The notes below the pieces were generated by a model, which had not been told where the DNA came from, made no database searches, and saw only the letters and a list, made by a program, of their open reading frames with translations. Source: Alcanivorax sp. S71-1-4 (GTDB lineage: Bacteria > Pseudomonadota > Gammaproteobacteria > Pseudomonadales > Alcanivoracaceae). From it: DNA of 34,142 nt. The stretch covers positions 1 through 34,142 of the forward strand of contig NZ_AQOR01000037.1 in NCBI RefSeq assembly GCF_009846755.1, written 5' to 3'. Shown here in pieces: positions 1-9,454 of the stretch (its first letter is position 1; each line of letters opens with the position of its first letter). A program made the translations under genes and the position numbers.

Positions 1-21
1 CTTTGGCTCTACCCACCCTAC
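1..21. repeat. Left copy of a 21-bp inverted repeat at the window ends
   Basis: The first 21 bases, beginning CTTTGGCTCTACCCACCCTA, are the exact reverse complement of 34121-34141 at the other end. The sequences diverge immediately inside both copies. The motif resembles the GTAGGGTGGGTAGAGC-type dispersed intergenic repeats that I recall from many proteobacteria, so the likeliest reading is that a contig was cut at repeat copies. No transposase adjoins either copy, so a transposon end is not supported. Confidence 0.7.
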
Positions 22-87
22 TTGCTCTGGGAAGCGGCACCATCAATTGCAGTGGGGGGCTTTAAGGCATGACCCTGCATGCCTGAA

Positions 88-206
88 ATCTGCGTGATCG
101 CGCAGATTATGGCTGAATTCTCCACCTGCTTTGTGAAATATGTGCGTTCGCGCAGATATTGCCTTTCAGTGTGCTTTCTGCCATTAATATGTGCGATCGC
201 GCTGAT
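88..206 (+). promoter_or_regulatory. hipBA promoter region with three operator-like repeats
   Basis: Three related 17-mers lie at 91-107 (TGCGTGATCGCGCAGAT), 141-157 (TGTGCGTTCGCGCAGAT) and 190-206 (TGTGCGATCGCGCTGAT), so they start 50 and 49 bp apart. The first sits within a perfect dyad, ATCTGCG-N6-CGCAGAT, at 88-107. A -10-like TAATAT at 185-190 lies between the second and third copies, and the third copy ends 10 bp before the hipB start codon. HipB antitoxins are known to bind several operators upstream of their own operon, so autoregulation through these repeats is the natural inference. No strong -35 element is evident. Confidence 0.7.
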
Positions 207-216
207 TGAGTAATGT

Positions 217-441
217 ATGGACAGCACCACTCTCGGGGCACTCGTGCGCCGGGTCCGCAAGCACCAGCATCTGACGCAGCAGGCTTTGGCGGCTGCGGCA
301 GATGTCAGCACCCGCTTTGTGCACGATCTGGAGCATGGAAAATCGACGGCGGCGCTTGGGCTGACGTTGCGGGTGCTGGCTGCGCTGGGGATTGAGGTGC
401 AACTGACCGCACCCGATGGCGGAGACGATCTGACGCCATGA
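217..441 (+). CDS. hipB: HipB-like antitoxin, XRE-family transcriptional regulator
   Basis: This 74-residue protein is almost entirely one helix-turn-helix domain of the XRE/Cro type, about residues 6-61. The stretch LTQQALAAAADVSTRFVHDL is the typical scaffold and recognition helix. HipB dimers bind HipA and repress the operon. The stop codon overlaps the hipA start in ATGA (438-441), which implies translational coupling. The ATG at 217 was chosen because it puts the helix-turn-helix at the usual distance from the N terminus; the Shine-Dalgarno sequence is weak. Three candidate operators lie directly upstream. The family and the pairing with HipA are secure; activity as an antitoxin is inferred from family and context. 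Confidence 0.9.
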   Translation: MDSTTLGALVRRVRKHQHLTQQALAAAADVSTRFVHDLEHGKSTAALGLTLRVLAALGIEVQLTAPDGGDDLTP

Positions 442-1697
442 AGCTGCATGTGACCCTGGGCGATGTGCCGTGTGGTGAGCTGTCTGTTGATCAGCAGGAT
501 CGCTTCACTTTTCAGTATTTGCCCTCCTATGTTGCCCACGCAGGGCTTGCGTTGTCGGTCTCCATGCCTTTGCGCCAGGAGGCGTATCCCGACCGTGTTG
601 CGTTTCCATGGTTTGAGAACCTGCTGCCGGAGGGGCTGCTGCGTCATCTGATTGCGGATGACCTGGGCACCGATGTGCAGAATATTCCCGGCTTGCTGGC
701 GCGCCTTGGCGGGGATGTGGCGGGGGCGGTGTCGTTGTCCGCCGAGGGGCGGCAGGCGGACGCGGTGTCGCCGTTTCACGATGCACCACTGGATGACCGG
801 GCGCTGGGGCGGTTACTGGAAGAATCGGCCTTGCACCCGTTCCTTGCGGACCGGGCCGGCGGCCCTCGTTTGAGTCTCGCGGGGGCGCAACAGAAGTTGC
901 CGGTGATCAACGATGGGCAAGCCGTCCGGTTGCCGCTCTCGAAACCCTCCACCCATTTGCTCAAGCCGCTGTCGCCACGTTTCATCGGGTTGCCGCAGAA
1001 TGAATTTCTGTGCATGCGTGCTGCCGGGTTGGCTGGGCTGAATGTCGCGGAGGTGGCCCTTCGGTCTTATCTCGGTTACGGCGGGGAGCCGGGGGTGTGT
1101 CTGCAGATTGCCCGCTATGATCGCCGTGATACGGGGCGTATTCATCAGGAAGATATTTGCCAGGCACTGAGCATCGTGTCCTCCCGGAAATACGAGCAGG
1201 ACGGCGGGCCGGGCATGGCGCAATTGTTTGATACGGTGCGCCGTTATTCGGCGATGCCCGCCAGGGACATTGTCGAACTGCTGAAGCGGGTAGTGTTCAA
1301 CCTGCTGATCGGCAACGAAGATGCGCATGGCAAAAATTTCTCGCTGCTGTATTCGGGCAACAAGCCGCTGCTGTCACCCGCCTACGATCTTGTGTCGACC
1401 AGTGTGTATGCTGAACTGAGCCGGGATTTTGCCATGCGCATCGGCGAGGCTACCCGTTTCGAGGCGCTGGATGAACACAGCTTCCGGTTACTCGGGGAGC
1501 AAAGCGGCACCGCACCGGCGCGCATGCGAACGCTGTTGCTGCGCTTCCTTGATCAGGCGATGCGTGCTGTTGAGCAGGCTGGTGATGAAGCGCAGCCCTG
1601 GTGCGAGGGGGACGCGGCACCGCTGCCCGGTAACCTGCTGGCACAGTGCCGAGCCCGGCACAGCGTACTTGAAAGGTTGATCACCCTATTGCGCTAG
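438..1697 (+). CDS. hipA: HipA-like serine/threonine kinase toxin
   Basis: The protein has 419 residues, close to the roughly 440 of E. coli HipA. It has an N-terminal HipA_N domain (about 1-105) and a kinase core. Visible landmarks are the Ser-containing P-loop LSLAGAQQKL with Ser146 as the likely autophosphorylation site, the catalytic loop GNEDAHGKN with Asp295 and Asn300, and the metal-binding Asp317 in SPAYDL. HipA toxins phosphorylate tRNA-charging enzymes such as glutamyl-tRNA synthetase in E. coli, which stops translation and promotes persistence; the target here cannot be read from sequence. All key residues are present, so the toxin is probably active and held by HipB. The IS insertion begins 9 bp after the stop codon and leaves the gene intact. 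Confidence 0.92.
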   Translation: MKLHVTLGDVPCGELSVDQQDRFTFQYLPSYVAHAGLALSVSMPLRQEAYPDRVAFPWFENLLPEGLLRHLIADDLGTDVQNIPGLLARLGGDVAGAVSLSAEGRQADAVSPFHDAPLDDRALGRLLEESALHPFLADRAGGPRLSLAGAQQKLPVINDGQAVRLPLSKPSTHLLKPLSPRFIGLPQNEFLCMRAAGLAGLNVAEVALRSYLGYGGEPGVCLQIARYDRRDTGRIHQEDICQALSIVSSRKYEQDGGPGMAQLFDTVRRYSAMPARDIVELLKRVVFNLLIGNEDAHGKNFSLLYSGNKPLLSPAYDLVSTSVYAELSRDFAMRIGEATRFEALDEHSFRLLGEQSGTAPARMRTLLLRFLDQAMRAVEQAGDEAQPWCEGDAAPLPGNLLAQCRARHSVLERLITLLR

Positions 1698-1705
1698 GAA
1701 TAAAA
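1698..1705. repeat. Target-site duplication of the IS, left copy
   Basis: GAATAAAA directly precedes the left inverted repeat and recurs exactly at 5078-5085 after the right repeat. Eight-bp duplications are standard for ISL3 transposition and mark both the exact boundaries and a simple insertion. Confidence 0.95.
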
Positions 1706-1730
1706 GGGTATACGGATTTAATGGTTGATG
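1706..1730 (+). repeat. Left inverted repeat of the ISL3 element
   Basis: This 25-bp terminus starts with GGG and matches the right terminus at 21 of 25 positions. It lies downstream of tnpA, which reads toward this end. Confidence 0.92.
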
Positions 1731-1750
1731 GGGCACCTTCACCCCATCAA
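1725..1750. terminator. Hairpin just inside the IS left end
   Basis: TTGATGGGG (1725-1733) and CCCCATCAA (1742-1750) form a perfect 9-bp stem with an 8-nt loop. One arm lies partly in the inverted repeat. It could stop transcription leaving tnpA or entering from hipA, or it could be part of the transposase-binding site. There is no clear U-tract, so termination is uncertain. Confidence 0.45.
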
Positions 1751-1763
1751 TCTGATACCACCC

Positions 1764-3053
1764 TCAGATGGTTGATAGATCGACTCCGTAGTTGAGTTCC
1801 TCTGCGACGTCCGGCAGTCCGTAACCGATGGTTTTCTTGTAGAAAGGAGAGACCTTCGCAGTCGGTGCCTTCTTCTTGTGCTTCGTGGTGTAGAGCATTC
1901 GTGCCCGCATCACCTCGAAGGAGTAACCGCGCCCTTCACGGTTCTTGTCCTTGGCCAGTCGGTTGATGGACTCCGTGTAAGCGTTGGTGACGGGCATGTC
2001 CGTCTCGAAGTAGGTCATGGTCTCTTCGCGCCAGTTTCCCACTGCCCTGACCAGATCGCTCCAGACTTCCTTTTGGCCCTTCGGGATGGTGGCTATCCAC
2101 TCGTCCAGGGCGGCTTCTGCCTGGAGCCGTGTGGTGGCGTCCCAGATGCCGTAGAAGCGCTCCTTGTGCTCGTAGGCGGCCAGCAGTTGCGGGAACGCGC
2201 CTGTCCAGGTCTCCATGATGAGGCGCTCCCGGTCTGAGACTTCGTGAGCGCGTTTCAGCAGGATTTTCCGGTCTCCCTTGAGAGTCCGGCTCTGGGACGG
2301 TTTCAGCTCCTTTCTGAGGCCCTTGCGCACTCTCTCTAGGGCATCGTTGGCCATGCGCACCACATGGAACTTATCGACCACGATACGGGCCTGGGGCAGC
2401 ACAGCCTTGACCGCTGCCCGGTAGGGGTTCCACATGTCCATGCTGACGATCTCGACCTTCTGCCGGTCTTTCAGCTTCATCAGGTAGTTGGTCACCACGT
2501 CCTGGCGGCGGGTGGCCAGCAGGTCGAGCAGGGTTCGCTCCTCAATGTTGGTCAGAATGCAGCGGTAGCGCTTGTTCAGGTATAGCTCGTCAATGCCCAG
2601 GATGCGGGGCGTCTCGAAGCGGTGCCAGCGCCCCAGGAACTCGGCGCGGGCGTTGAAGATGTCGCGCACCGTCTTCTCGTCCAGGCCGGTCTGTGCCGCC
2701 ACAAAGGTGTAGGGGTGGTTGAAGGATTCCTTCTCCACGTACTCATGCAGCCGCAGTGTCATACGGAATCCGTCCACCATCTCCGGTAGCTGGGGCCTGA
2801 ATGTTGTCTTGCAGGCCCGGCAGGTGTATCGGCGGCGGACCACCCAGAGAGTGACCCGCTTGCCGTGGATGGGCAGATCACGATAGGGAACGTCACGCTT
2901 GCCGAACCGTACGAACTCACCCTGCACGCCGCATTCCTCGCAGGCGATGGGATCGGGCACGTCCACCTGGAAGTGCATTTCGTCGTCGGTTGATTTGCAG
3001 CCCAGTACTTGGTATTGCGGCAGGTGAAGGATGTTGTCGGGAAGTTCGGTCAT
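1764..3053 (-). CDS. tnpA: ISL3-family transposase
   Basis: The 429-residue protein has the ISL3 arrangement: an N-terminal zinc-binding module with Cys38-x2-Cys41 and Cys78-x2-Cys81, a helix-turn-helix region around residues 100-135, then a DDE_Tnp_ISL3 core. The acidic catalytic residues are probably in LGIDEL, VVDKFH and ESINRL. It acts on the element's terminal repeats. It is the last gene of a minus-strand cluster, 21 bp after lspA, and has no clear Shine-Dalgarno sequence before its ATG. Its expression is therefore likely to depend on readthrough from the upstream transporter promoter and to be weak. It shows no frameshift or truncation. Confidence 0.95.
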   Translation of the reverse strand: MTELPDNILHLPQYQVLGCKSTDDEMHFQVDVPDPIACEECGVQGEFVRFGKRDVPYRDLPIHGKRVTLWVVRRRYTCRACKTTFRPQLPEMVDGFRMTLRLHEYVEKESFNHPYTFVAAQTGLDEKTVRDIFNARAEFLGRWHRFETPRILGIDELYLNKRYRCILTNIEERTLLDLLATRRQDVVTNYLMKLKDRQKVEIVSMDMWNPYRAAVKAVLPQARIVVDKFHVVRMANDALERVRKGLRKELKPSQSRTLKGDRKILLKRAHEVSDRERLIMETWTGAFPQLLAAYEHKERFYGIWDATTRLQAEAALDEWIATIPKGQKEVWSDLVRAVGNWREETMTYFETDMPVTNAYTESINRLAKDKNREGRGYSFEVMRARMLYTTKHKKKAPTAKVSPFYKKTIGYGLPDVAEELNYGVDLSTI

Positions 3054-3074
3054 GGTGTTGTATAGGCGTAGGTG

Positions 3075-3587
3075 TCAGTCAGATCCATCCGGCTCGGCAT
3101 TGGTGTTTGCTTTTTTACCCAACAAGCTGCTGGAAACGAAAAGTAAGGCACCGAGGACAATTGCAATATCAGCCAGGTTGAAGGCCGGCCAATGCCAGTC
3201 TCGCCAATAGAAATCAAAGGAATCCACAACATAGCCGCGAAAGACCCGGTCAATCAGGTTGCCCATGGCGCCACCGAGGATAAGACTGTAAGCGATGGCT
3301 TCTCCTTTATGACGATTTTCAAGGATCAGCTTGATCAGAAAAATCGAGACCACTACCGCGATTCCGATAAAAAAGTAGCGCTGCCAGCCTCCACCATTCG
3401 CAAAAAGACTGAATGCGGCACCGGTGTTCCATAGGTGCACCCAGTTAAAGAACGGGGTCACCGAAACATACTCGCCATAGGCCATTGATTGCTGCACCAG
3501 CCACTTTACAGCCTGATCAGACGCTGCCAGCAGGCCCGATATGGACAATAGGGCATACGGCGAGAGCTTTTTGCCAATAATGAGCAT
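3075..3587 (-). CDS. lspA: Lipoprotein signal peptidase II carried by the IS
   Basis: The 170-residue membrane protein matches LspA over its whole length, with four hydrophobic segments and the two catalytic aspartates, Asp122 in VVDSFDFYW and Asp140 in FNLADIAI. The NLIDR motif (110-114) is also present. LspA cleaves the signal peptide of diacylglyceryl-modified prolipoproteins in the inner membrane and is the target of globomycin. Its start lies 3 bp after the stop of the transporter gene, and its ribosome-binding sequence GAAGGG lies in the end of that gene, so the two are translationally linked. This is an accessory copy; the host presumably has a chromosomal lspA elsewhere. It is a characteristic passenger of ISPpu12-like elements. 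Confidence 0.95.
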   Translation of the reverse strand: MLIIGKKLSPYALLSISGLLAASDQAVKWLVQQSMAYGEYVSVTPFFNWVHLWNTGAAFSLFANGGGWQRYFFIGIAVVVSIFLIKLILENRHKGEAIAYSLILGGAMGNLIDRVFRGYVVDSFDFYWRDWHWPAFNLADIAIVLGALLFVSSSLLGKKANTNAEPDGSD

Positions 3588-3590
3588 TAT

Positions 3591-4487
3591 TTAACCCTTC
3601 AACGCCAAAATGCGTCTGGCACCGTTAAGTACAATGCCCCCCGCGATGGTGCCGATAATCAGATCCGGATAATTGGAACCGGTCCACGCGACCAGGGCGC
3701 CGGCGGTGATGACCCCCAGGTTGATCACCACGTCGTTGGCCGAGAATATCCAGCTTGCCTTCATGTGCGCCCCGCCTTCCCGATGTTTGGATATGAGCAG
3801 CAGACAACTGGTATTGGCAATCAATGCGACGAATGCGATAGCCATCATCACCAGCGATTCAGGCTCACTACCGAATACAAAGCGTCTCACCACCTCTACG
3901 AGCACGCCCACAGCCAAGATCAGTTGCAGTACACCAGCAAGATGCGCGGCACGTACCTGCATTTTCACGCTATGTCCAACCGCATAAAGGGCAAGCCCGT
4001 ACACCGCCGCATCGGCAAAATTGTCCAGGGATTCTCCAATCAGGCCGGTGGACTGGGCGATCAGACCGGCAGTCATTTCCACCACGAACAGAAGTGCATT
4101 GATGCCGAGCAACCAGCGCAGGGTCCCGGATTCTTGCTTAGCAGAAGCTGCCGAAAACTCGGCGGCCTTGATGGTCTCCGGATTTGCAGCGACGGTTTCC
4201 TGAAGCGAGGCGCCTAGCCCCAAGGTCTTCAGTTTCGAGGTGACGGGCTCGACCTCGCCGTCATGCACGACCTTCAGCCGGCGGTTCGACAAGTCGAAGG
4301 ACAGCGCCCGAATCTCCTCAAAGCCGTTCAGGGCTAGGCGAATCATTCGTTCTTCTGATGGACAGTCCATCTTCGGCACGGCATAAACACTGACCCATCT
4401 CCCTGGCGCCTCGGAGGAGGCCTGTATATCGGTATCCGCTGCGGACGTTGCATCACCGCCACAGGCGCCACCACAGGATTTGCTCAT
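3591..4487 (-). CDS. HMA-like/CDF-type cation efflux protein carried by the IS
   Basis: The ATG at 4487 gives 298 residues and has GGAG about 8 nt upstream; a TTG at 4508 is also open but less likely. The N terminus is cysteine-rich (KSCGGACGGD), followed by an HMA-like domain around residues 30-100 with the reduced motif MDCPSEE in place of the usual CxxC. The second half is a compact cation-diffusion-facilitator membrane domain with about six helices and the acidic helix GESLDNFADAAVY. It probably exports a divalent metal from the cytoplasm. The substrate cannot be fixed, although the PbrR/CadR-like regulator next door suggests Pb, Cd or Zn. The ISPpu12 homologue is described as czcD-like. 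Confidence 0.85.
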   Translation of the reverse strand: MSKSCGGACGGDATSAADTDIQASSEAPGRWVSVYAVPKMDCPSEERMIRLALNGFEEIRALSFDLSNRRLKVVHDGEVEPVTSKLKTLGLGASLQETVAANPETIKAAEFSAASAKQESGTLRWLLGINALLFVVEMTAGLIAQSTGLIGESLDNFADAAVYGLALYAVGHSVKMQVRAAHLAGVLQLILAVGVLVEVVRRFVFGSEPESLVMMAIAFVALIANTSCLLLISKHREGGAHMKASWIFSANDVVINLGVITAGALVAWTGSNYPDLIIGTIAGGIVLNGARRILALKG

Positions 4488-4520
4488 GATACGACTCCAC
4501 TTGAACAATGTTGTGGTACC

Positions 4521-4551
4521 ATTTAAAACTATAAAGCTACTATAAGGTCAA
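4521..4551 (-). promoter_or_regulatory. MerR-type promoter with 19-bp spacer for the transporter-lspA-tnpA cluster
   Basis: On the minus strand TTGACC (4551-4546) and TTAAAT (4526-4521) are separated by 19 bp, the overlong spacer that MerR activators need. The spacer contains an interrupted dyad, ACCTTATAG-TAG-CTTTATAGT, resembling known PbrR/CadR operators. It lies between the divergent transporter and merR genes. Metal-bound regulator would twist this promoter into an active form, so transporter, lspA and possibly tnpA would be metal inducible. Confidence 0.8.
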
Positions 4552-4582
4552 TAGAGTAAAGAATCCGTTGGGGAGGAGGCTG

Positions 4583-4990
4583 ATGCGCATTGGTCAGTTG
4601 GCGCAGTTGGTAGGGGTCGAAACACAGACGATCCGCTTCTATGAACAGCAGGGCTTGTTGCCGCCGCCTGATCGGCAGGACAACGGTTACCGTGTCTATA
4701 CCGAGAAGCATGGTGAGGGGCTGGCCTTCATCCGTCGCTGCAGAATCCTGGGCCTGTCACTGGCTGAGATTCACGAACTACAGAGCTATCAGGACGACCC
4801 TCATCAGCCTTGTACCGCCGTCAACGCCTTGCTCGATGATCACATCTCTCATGTGCGGTCGCAGATAACCGCTCTGCAAGCGCTTGAGAAACAACTCGTT
4901 TCACTGAGAGCGAGTTGCAACGATGACCGGGAAGTTGAGGCGTGTGGGGTTCTTGCTGGAATTAGCGAAGGAAACATGCACCAGCAGTAG
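4583..4990 (+). CDS. MerR-family metal-responsive regulator, PbrR/CadR-like, carried by the IS
   Basis: The ATG at 4583 follows a strong GGGAGGAGG at 4571-4579 and gives 135 residues. The N terminus MRIGQLAQLVGVETQTIRFY is the classic MerR helix-turn-helix, followed by the dimerisation helix at about 85-112. Cysteines 77, 112 and 121 match the three-cysteine metal site of the PbrR/CadR group; the 35- and 9-residue spacing is nearest to PbrR691-type proteins. It should bind the dyad at 4527-4548 and activate the divergent transporter gene. Metal specificity (Pb, Cd or Zn) is inferred only. It ends about 60 bp before the IS right end. Confidence 0.9.
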   Translation: MRIGQLAQLVGVETQTIRFYEQQGLLPPPDRQDNGYRVYTEKHGEGLAFIRRCRILGLSLAEIHELQSYQDDPHQPCTAVNALLDDHISHVRSQITALQALEKQLVSLRASCNDDREVEACGVLAGISEGNMHQQ

Positions 4991-4996
4991 GTGAAG

Positions 4997-5014
4997 CATC
5001 AACCAGATAATCCG
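4997..5014 (-). repeat. Internal copy of the IS end sequence
   Basis: CATCAACCAGATAATCCG matches the inner part of the right terminus (5053-5070) at 15 of 18 positions in the same orientation, 56 bp further inside. It may be a second transposase-binding site or the remains of an older terminus. Confidence 0.6.
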
Positions 5015-5052
5015 ATGAGATGCCGGTCTGTCTCACTCTCATGCAAAGGTAA

Positions 5053-5077
5053 GATCAACCATTTAATCCGCTTACCC
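5053..5077 (-). repeat. Right inverted repeat of the ISL3 element
   Basis: This terminus pairs with 1706-1730 at 21 of 25 positions and is followed directly by the target duplication. Confidence 0.92.
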
Positions 5078-5085
5078 GAATAAAA
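5078..5085. repeat. Target-site duplication of the IS, right copy
   Basis: GAATAAAA is identical to 1698-1705. On the minus strand it reads TTTTATTC and provides the U-tract of the fadA terminator. Confidence 0.95.
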
Positions 5086-5109
5086 GAAGCCCGGCAAATG
5101 CCGGGCTTC
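5086..5109 (-). terminator. Rho-independent terminator of fadBA
   Basis: GAAGCCCGGC and GCCGGGCTTC form a perfect 10-bp stem with a 4-nt loop. On the minus strand it is followed by TTTTATTC, which serves as the U-tract. It lies 24 bp after the fadA stop. The T-rich part is the IS target duplication, so the terminator kept its U-tract after the insertion. Confidence 0.9.
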
Positions 5110-5133
5110 CGAGGTTTGCGGAGCAAAGCGCTG

Positions 5134-8483
<3,350 letters not shown>

Positions 8484-8845
8484 GTTGATGCTCTCCACGT
8501 GGTGTCGGGATGACCGGCCGGGTGGTGCTGACGCCTGGCCTGCCGCCCCGTTGAATCGAAAAGCGTTGCATGCATCGGCCGGGAAGCTCCGGGCCGGGAA
8601 GTGCATTCATGTGAGCGTTTGCTCACTTTCGGAGGTGCAGACTGGCATCAGTCCACATTCCGGGCCGCCAAGTATAGGGCAACCCAAGGGCAGTTGGCCC
8701 CCCTCTCTGGGGAGGCATTTGTGACCGGGAAGTTCCAGAGAAGGGGAGAGGCTGCATCCCCCGTCACACCGGAGCGCCTCAACGCCCGGCTCACGCGCCG
8801 GTTTGGAGCCGCGAGGCGGCGGAAAAGCGGTCGCTGTGCAGCCGA
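8484..8845. promoter_or_regulatory. fadBA upstream region
   Basis: These 362 bp hold no convincing gene. They contain a perfect 16-bp palindrome at 8611-8626, listed separately, and a minus-strand TATACT at 8676-8671 that could be a -10 element for fadB; the matching -35 is poor. The part near 8740-8845 is GC-rich and featureless. Confidence 0.4.
8611..8626. promoter_or_regulatory. 16-bp palindromic operator candidate upstream of fadB
   Basis: GTGAGCGTTTGCTCAC consists of GTGAGC and GCTCAC arms around GTTT. It sits 128 bp before the fadB start and about 45 bp downstream of the possible -10. Its form and size suit a TetR-type repressor of the kind that controls fatty-acid genes (PsrA, DesT and similar), but it matches none of the consensus sites I know exactly. 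Confidence 0.5.
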
Positions 8846-8899
8846 TTGTTAAATCCTTTTGTGTACGGTATCCTGATCATGTTCAACATCCTGTACAGG
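8846..8899 (+). promoter_or_regulatory. yefM-yoeB promoter and operators
   Basis: TTGTTA (8846-8851) and TATCCT (8869-8874) are spaced 17 bp and form a plausible promoter. TGTACG at 8862-8867 lies in the spacer, and a perfect palindrome, CCTGTACAGG, lies at 8890-8899, 30 bp further. E. coli YefM is known to recognise TGTACA-centred palindromes upstream of its operon, so both are candidate autoregulatory sites. Confidence 0.6.
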
Positions 8900-8908
8900 A
8901 GCAACCTT

Positions 8909-9160
8909 ATGGATGCCATTAGCTACACAGCCGCTAGAACCAATCTGGCAAAAACCATGGAGCACGTCTGTGAAGACCATTCCCCTGTGATCATCACACG
9001 GAGCAAGTCGCAGTCAGTGGTAATGATCTCTCTAGAGGACTACGAGGCGCTGCAAGAAACTGCATACCTTCTGCGCGCACCAAAAAACGCACGGCGTTTG
9101 CTGGAATCCGTTGCCGAGCTGGAGCAAGGCGACGGTCAAGAAAAGGAACTTCTTGAATGA
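8909..9160 (+). CDS. yefM: YefM antitoxin
   Basis: The ATG at 8909 gives 83 residues, the size of E. coli YefM. AGGAG precedes the start. The N terminus MDAISYTAARTNLAKTMEHV and the core PVIITRSKSQSVVMISLEDY are the Phd/YefM DNA-binding fold, and the acidic C terminus is the part that wraps and neutralises the toxin. Its stop overlaps the yoeB start in ATGA at 9157-9160. The gene is visibly less GC-rich than its neighbours, consistent with horizontal acquisition. It represses its own operon with YoeB as co-repressor, by analogy with E. coli. Confidence 0.95.
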   Translation: MDAISYTAARTNLAKTMEHVCEDHSPVIITRSKSQSVVMISLEDYEALQETAYLLRAPKNARRLLESVAELEQGDGQEKELLE

Positions 9161-9411
9161 AACTCATCTTCTCCGAGAACGCCTGGGAAGATTATCTGTA
9201 CTGGCAGAAAACCGACAAAAAGATTGTTAACCGAATCAACAAGCTGATCAAAGAGACCAAGCGAGAGCCGTTCGAAGGTGTTGGCAAACCAGAACCCCTC
9301 AAACACAGCCTCGCCGGATACTGGTCTCGCCGGATCAACGAAGAACACCGAATAGTTTACAAAGTCACGGATGACGCTTTGCTTATCGCCCAGCTCCGGT
9401 ACCACTACTGA
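9157..9411 (+). CDS. yoeB: YoeB ribosome-dependent mRNA endoribonuclease toxin
   Basis: The 84 residues align without gaps with E. coli YoeB, including PFEGVGKPEPLKH, SRRINEEHRIVY and the C-terminal RYHY. The catalytic residues Glu46, Arg65 and His83 are all present, as is Tyr84, so the toxin is probably functional. YoeB cleaves mRNA in the ribosomal A site and is activated when Lon degrades YefM. The gene is translationally coupled to yefM and ends before a hairpin at 9429-9443. Confidence 0.97.
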   Translation: MKLIFSENAWEDYLYWQKTDKKIVNRINKLIKETKREPFEGVGKPEPLKHSLAGYWSRRINEEHRIVYKVTDDALLIAQLRYHY

Positions 9412-9428
9412 TTTAACAGGTAAGAGCG

Positions 9429-9443
9429 CCCGGCATGGCCGGG
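9429..9443. terminator. Hairpin between convergent yoeB and the lipoprotein gene
   Basis: CCCGGC-ATG-GCCGGG has a 6-bp stem and a 3-nt loop, and lies in the 43-bp gap between two genes that converge. Neither side has a long U-tract, so it is at best a modest bidirectional terminator. Confidence 0.45.
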
Positions 9444-9454
9444 TCGGGCAGGGG

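Larger units (their letters stand above)
1706..5077. mobile_element. Complete ISL3-family element of the ISPpu12 type, 3372 bp
   Basis: The ends are 25-bp imperfect inverted repeats at 1706-1730 (GGGTATACGGATTTAATGGT...) and 5053-5077, whose reverse complement begins GGGTAAGCGGATTAAATGGT. They match at 21 of 25 positions and are flanked by the 8-bp duplication GAATAAAA. Inside are an ISL3 transposase, a lipoprotein signal peptidase, an HMA-CDF cation transporter and a divergent merR. This gene set, order and length agree with what I recall of ISPpu12, first described on the Pseudomonas putida TOL plasmid. All four genes look intact, so the element may be active. Perfect target duplications and good ends suggest a fairly recent insertion. 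Confidence 0.95.

Noticed and set aside
3075-3587. lspA as the housekeeping signal peptidase gene
   Set aside because: It is inside the IS boundaries and coupled to the transporter gene, so it is a passenger; the usual chromosomal partners such as ileS are absent.
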